A stretch of 64,000 bases of DNA, taken from a virus. The position numbers and the translations under genes are program-made. This document shows, piece by piece, positions 62,533-64,000 of this stretch. Within the stretch, counting starts at the first letter, position 1; every line of letters begins with the position of its first letter. Under the pieces are notes generated by a model. The model had not been told where the DNA came from. It saw nothing but the letters and a program-made list of their open reading frames with translations, and searched no databases. Location of the stretch: positions 62,001 to 126,000 of IMG/VR virus record IMGVR_UViG_3300035698_022190; one strand, 5' to 3'.

Positions 62533-63717
62533 TTAACCCTTTATTACTGCTAAGGGCCTTAATTTTGTGTGTATTCTAACAAGATCTTTTTGATTTTTCA
62601 TAACCTCATTAATATCTTTATATGCACTTGGTGCCTCATCTAGCCTACTTGCGTCTAAATCATGGACAATATATTGATCGTCAAGAGTTTTTCGCTCTTG
62701 TGCAAGATTAAGCGTTTGATTAGCTACACGTCTTCCCATTTTTCTTCCTGCACCATGTGAGCAGCTTTGAAAGGAGTCTCTGTTTCCAAGGCCTTCTACT
62801 ATATATGAGTTTGTACCCATCGATCCGGGGATAATTCCTAGTTCCCCGTCACGCGCCCTCGTAGCACCTTTACGATGTACAAGTACGTTTGCACCAAAGT
62901 GATTCTCCCACGCTGCGTAGTTGTGTGCTATATTTATTGTATGGCTTCCACAGTTAACGGTGCATGTACCTTTCATTACTCCCTGAAAAGCTTCTAGCAC
63001 ACGTGTCATCATTAGTTCTCTATTTGCCAAAGCAAAATCTACACAATATTGCATTTCTTCTAGGTAGGCTTTTCCTTCTTTTGTGTCTACAGGTAAAAAA
63101 GCCAAGTCAAAAGGTTTTGGCACACTAGTGTACCACTTTACGTTTTCAGCTTTTGCTATTTTATTGTAATGATCGGCAACTTGCTTTCCAAGATTGCGAC
63201 TCCCAGAATGTATCATAATCCAAATATGGTTCTGTTCATCTGATTGTACTTCTATGAAGTGATTACCGCCCCCCAGGGTTCCTAATTGTAATAATGCTTT
63301 ACCATAATTTCGCGCCACAACACTATCTGAGTCAGCCAATGAAACACTCTCTGGCATCATTTTCTCGTCTTGTGGTTTCTCATGCCAATTAAATCCTACA
63401 GGTACCAGCTCTTTTATTTTCTTTGTAAGAGACTTTAACATGCCTGTTGACACTTGACTAGCTAAATTTAAATTTGTTTTGTAGGCTAGCATTCCGCAGC
63501 CTATATCGACCCCCACGGCATTTGGTACTACAACCTTTTGGGTAGCCATTACGCCACCAATAGGCATACCGAAGCCGCAATGCACATCCGGCATTAAAGC
63601 TATGTGCTTATATGCGAATGGCAATTGCGATAGGTTTTGAGCCTGTGACATTGCTCCCGGCTCTATCTCCGGTGCCCAAGATTTTATTGGGACTCTTCCT
63701 TCTGTAAATACTCTCAT
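62533..63717 (-). CDS. rtcB: RNA 3'-P / 5'-OH ligase RtcB
   Basis: 394 residues. MPDVHCGFGMPIGGV and GVDIGCGM (metal Asp and Cys), LGTLGGGNHFIEV (Asn/His), IHSGSRNLG, HRKGATRAR and the C-terminal SCSHGAGRKMGRR with the guanylated His are all present in order; length equals bacterial RtcB. Joins RNA 2',3'-cyclic phosphate or 3'-P ends to 5'-OH ends using GTP and Mn, as in archaeal tRNA splicing and bacterial RNA repair. No archease gene seen in the window. Fits the permuted and intron-bearing tRNAs. Confidence 0.95.
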   Translation of the reverse strand: MRVFTEGRVPIKSWAPEIEPGAMSQAQNLSQLPFAYKHIALMPDVHCGFGMPIGGVMATQKVVVPNAVGVDIGCGMLAYKTNLNLASQVSTGMLKSLTKKIKELVPVGFNWHEKPQDEKMMPESVSLADSDSVVARNYGKALLQLGTLGGGNHFIEVQSDEQNHIWIMIHSGSRNLGKQVADHYNKIAKAENVKWYTSVPKPFDLAFLPVDTKEGKAYLEEMQYCVDFALANRELMMTRVLEAFQGVMKGTCTVNCGSHTINIAHNYAAWENHFGANVLVHRKGATRARDGELGIIPGSMGTNSYIVEGLGNRDSFQSCSHGAGRKMGRRVANQTLNLAQERKTLDDQYIVHDLDASRLDEAPSAYKDINEVMKNQKDLVRIHTKLRPLAVIKG

Positions 63718-63986
63718 GCTTTATATACTCCTTCAAATTCTTTTAAATCAGGGGGAAAGGCTCCAATCTTTTCAATAAGAGCGTCGTCTTCATCTGTAAC
63801 CTCATCAATAACTAAATCTTTCGAAGTGAAATTATATTTTTCCGCCATTCGTAATAAAAATGTTCTGGAATTACCTTCGCCCAATTCGTGACCCTCATCA
63901 ACAAGTCTACCATTTATAAAAAAGCCTTCCCAATCCCCTTCCTGTGTTGTAAGAACAACAACACTCCAGGGTTTTTCTTTTGTCAT
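63714..63986 (-). CDS. Hypothetical protein upstream of rtcB
   Basis: 90 residues, acidic alpha/beta; TGA stop overlaps the rtcB ATG (ATGA), so it is cotranslated. No motif; not similar to archease by eye. Confidence 0.5.
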   Translation of the reverse strand: MTKEKPWSVVVLTTQEGDWEGFFINGRLVDEGHELGEGNSRTFLLRMAEKYNFTSKDLVIDEVTDEDDALIEKIGAFPPDLKEFEGVYKA

Positions 63987-64000
63987 TTTTCTTCCTCCAC

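Noticed and set aside
1-64000. CRISPR arrays, insertion sequences, integrase or attachment sites
   Set aside because: No regularly spaced direct repeats, transposase, integrase or terminal repeats were seen in the window.

Overview
This window is part of the genome of a large, AT-rich, virulent tailed bacteriophage. Evidence is a portal protein, a tail protein, an amidase endolysin, a phage multisubunit-type RNA polymerase, ThyX, ClpP and a very large tRNA cluster. The host cannot be named from the sequence; several genes have Shine-Dalgarno-like AGGAG/GGAG sites.

Layout. (1) 0-10.3 kb, plus strand: late genes (tail protein with a Hint domain, spanin-like protein, endolysin, actin-like ATPase, a mitochondrial-carrier-like protein, portal). 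(2) 10.3-21.2 kb, minus strand: glycosyltransferase, about 2.1 kb of structured non-coding RNA, a radical SAM gene, a retron-like reverse transcriptase, and a MoxR/VWA pair whose VWA gene is split by a group I-like intron carrying a Vsr-fold homing endonuclease. (3) 21.4-31.1 kb, plus strand: a 2019-residue RNA polymerase with beta and beta' fused, then four genes, each starting with an MSKFFK-like N-terminus. (4) 31.1-45.6 kb, minus strand: small genes interspersed with about 30 tRNAs covering all 20 amino acids plus an initiator, a tmRNA, an RNase P RNA, a giant non-coding RNA and several circularly permuted tRNA-like genes. (5) 45.7-64 kb, minus strand: host-takeover and metabolic genes (ThyX, ClpP, SPFH protein, NAD salvage enzymes, nucleases, a tandem family of small proteins) and the RNA ligase RtcB.

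Two features stand out. First, UGA has two meanings. The plus-strand late genes contain at least 22 in-frame TGA codons at tryptophan positions and never stop on TGA, while the minus-strand genes stop on TGA many times in ATGA overlaps. A tRNA with anticodon UCA and tryptophan-like identity bases lies in the late operon. Second, a compact array at 37.1-37.4 kb, plus a separate unit at 37.7 kb, holds tRNA 3' halves placed upstream of their own 5' halves. The acceptor stems are closed by short loops and the unit boundaries fall in the anticodon loops. The same window encodes RtcB, a candidate cyclic-phosphate-processing receiver protein, an RNase P RNA and a tRNA-like gene with a hairpin insertion in its anticodon loop. 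I infer a phage tRNA maturation or repair system built on cutting and religating anticodon loops.

Limits: all calls come from reading the sequence by eye. tRNA, tmRNA and RNase P calls rest on stems and conserved motifs; the large ncRNA calls rest on structure and lack of coding, not on a covariance search.
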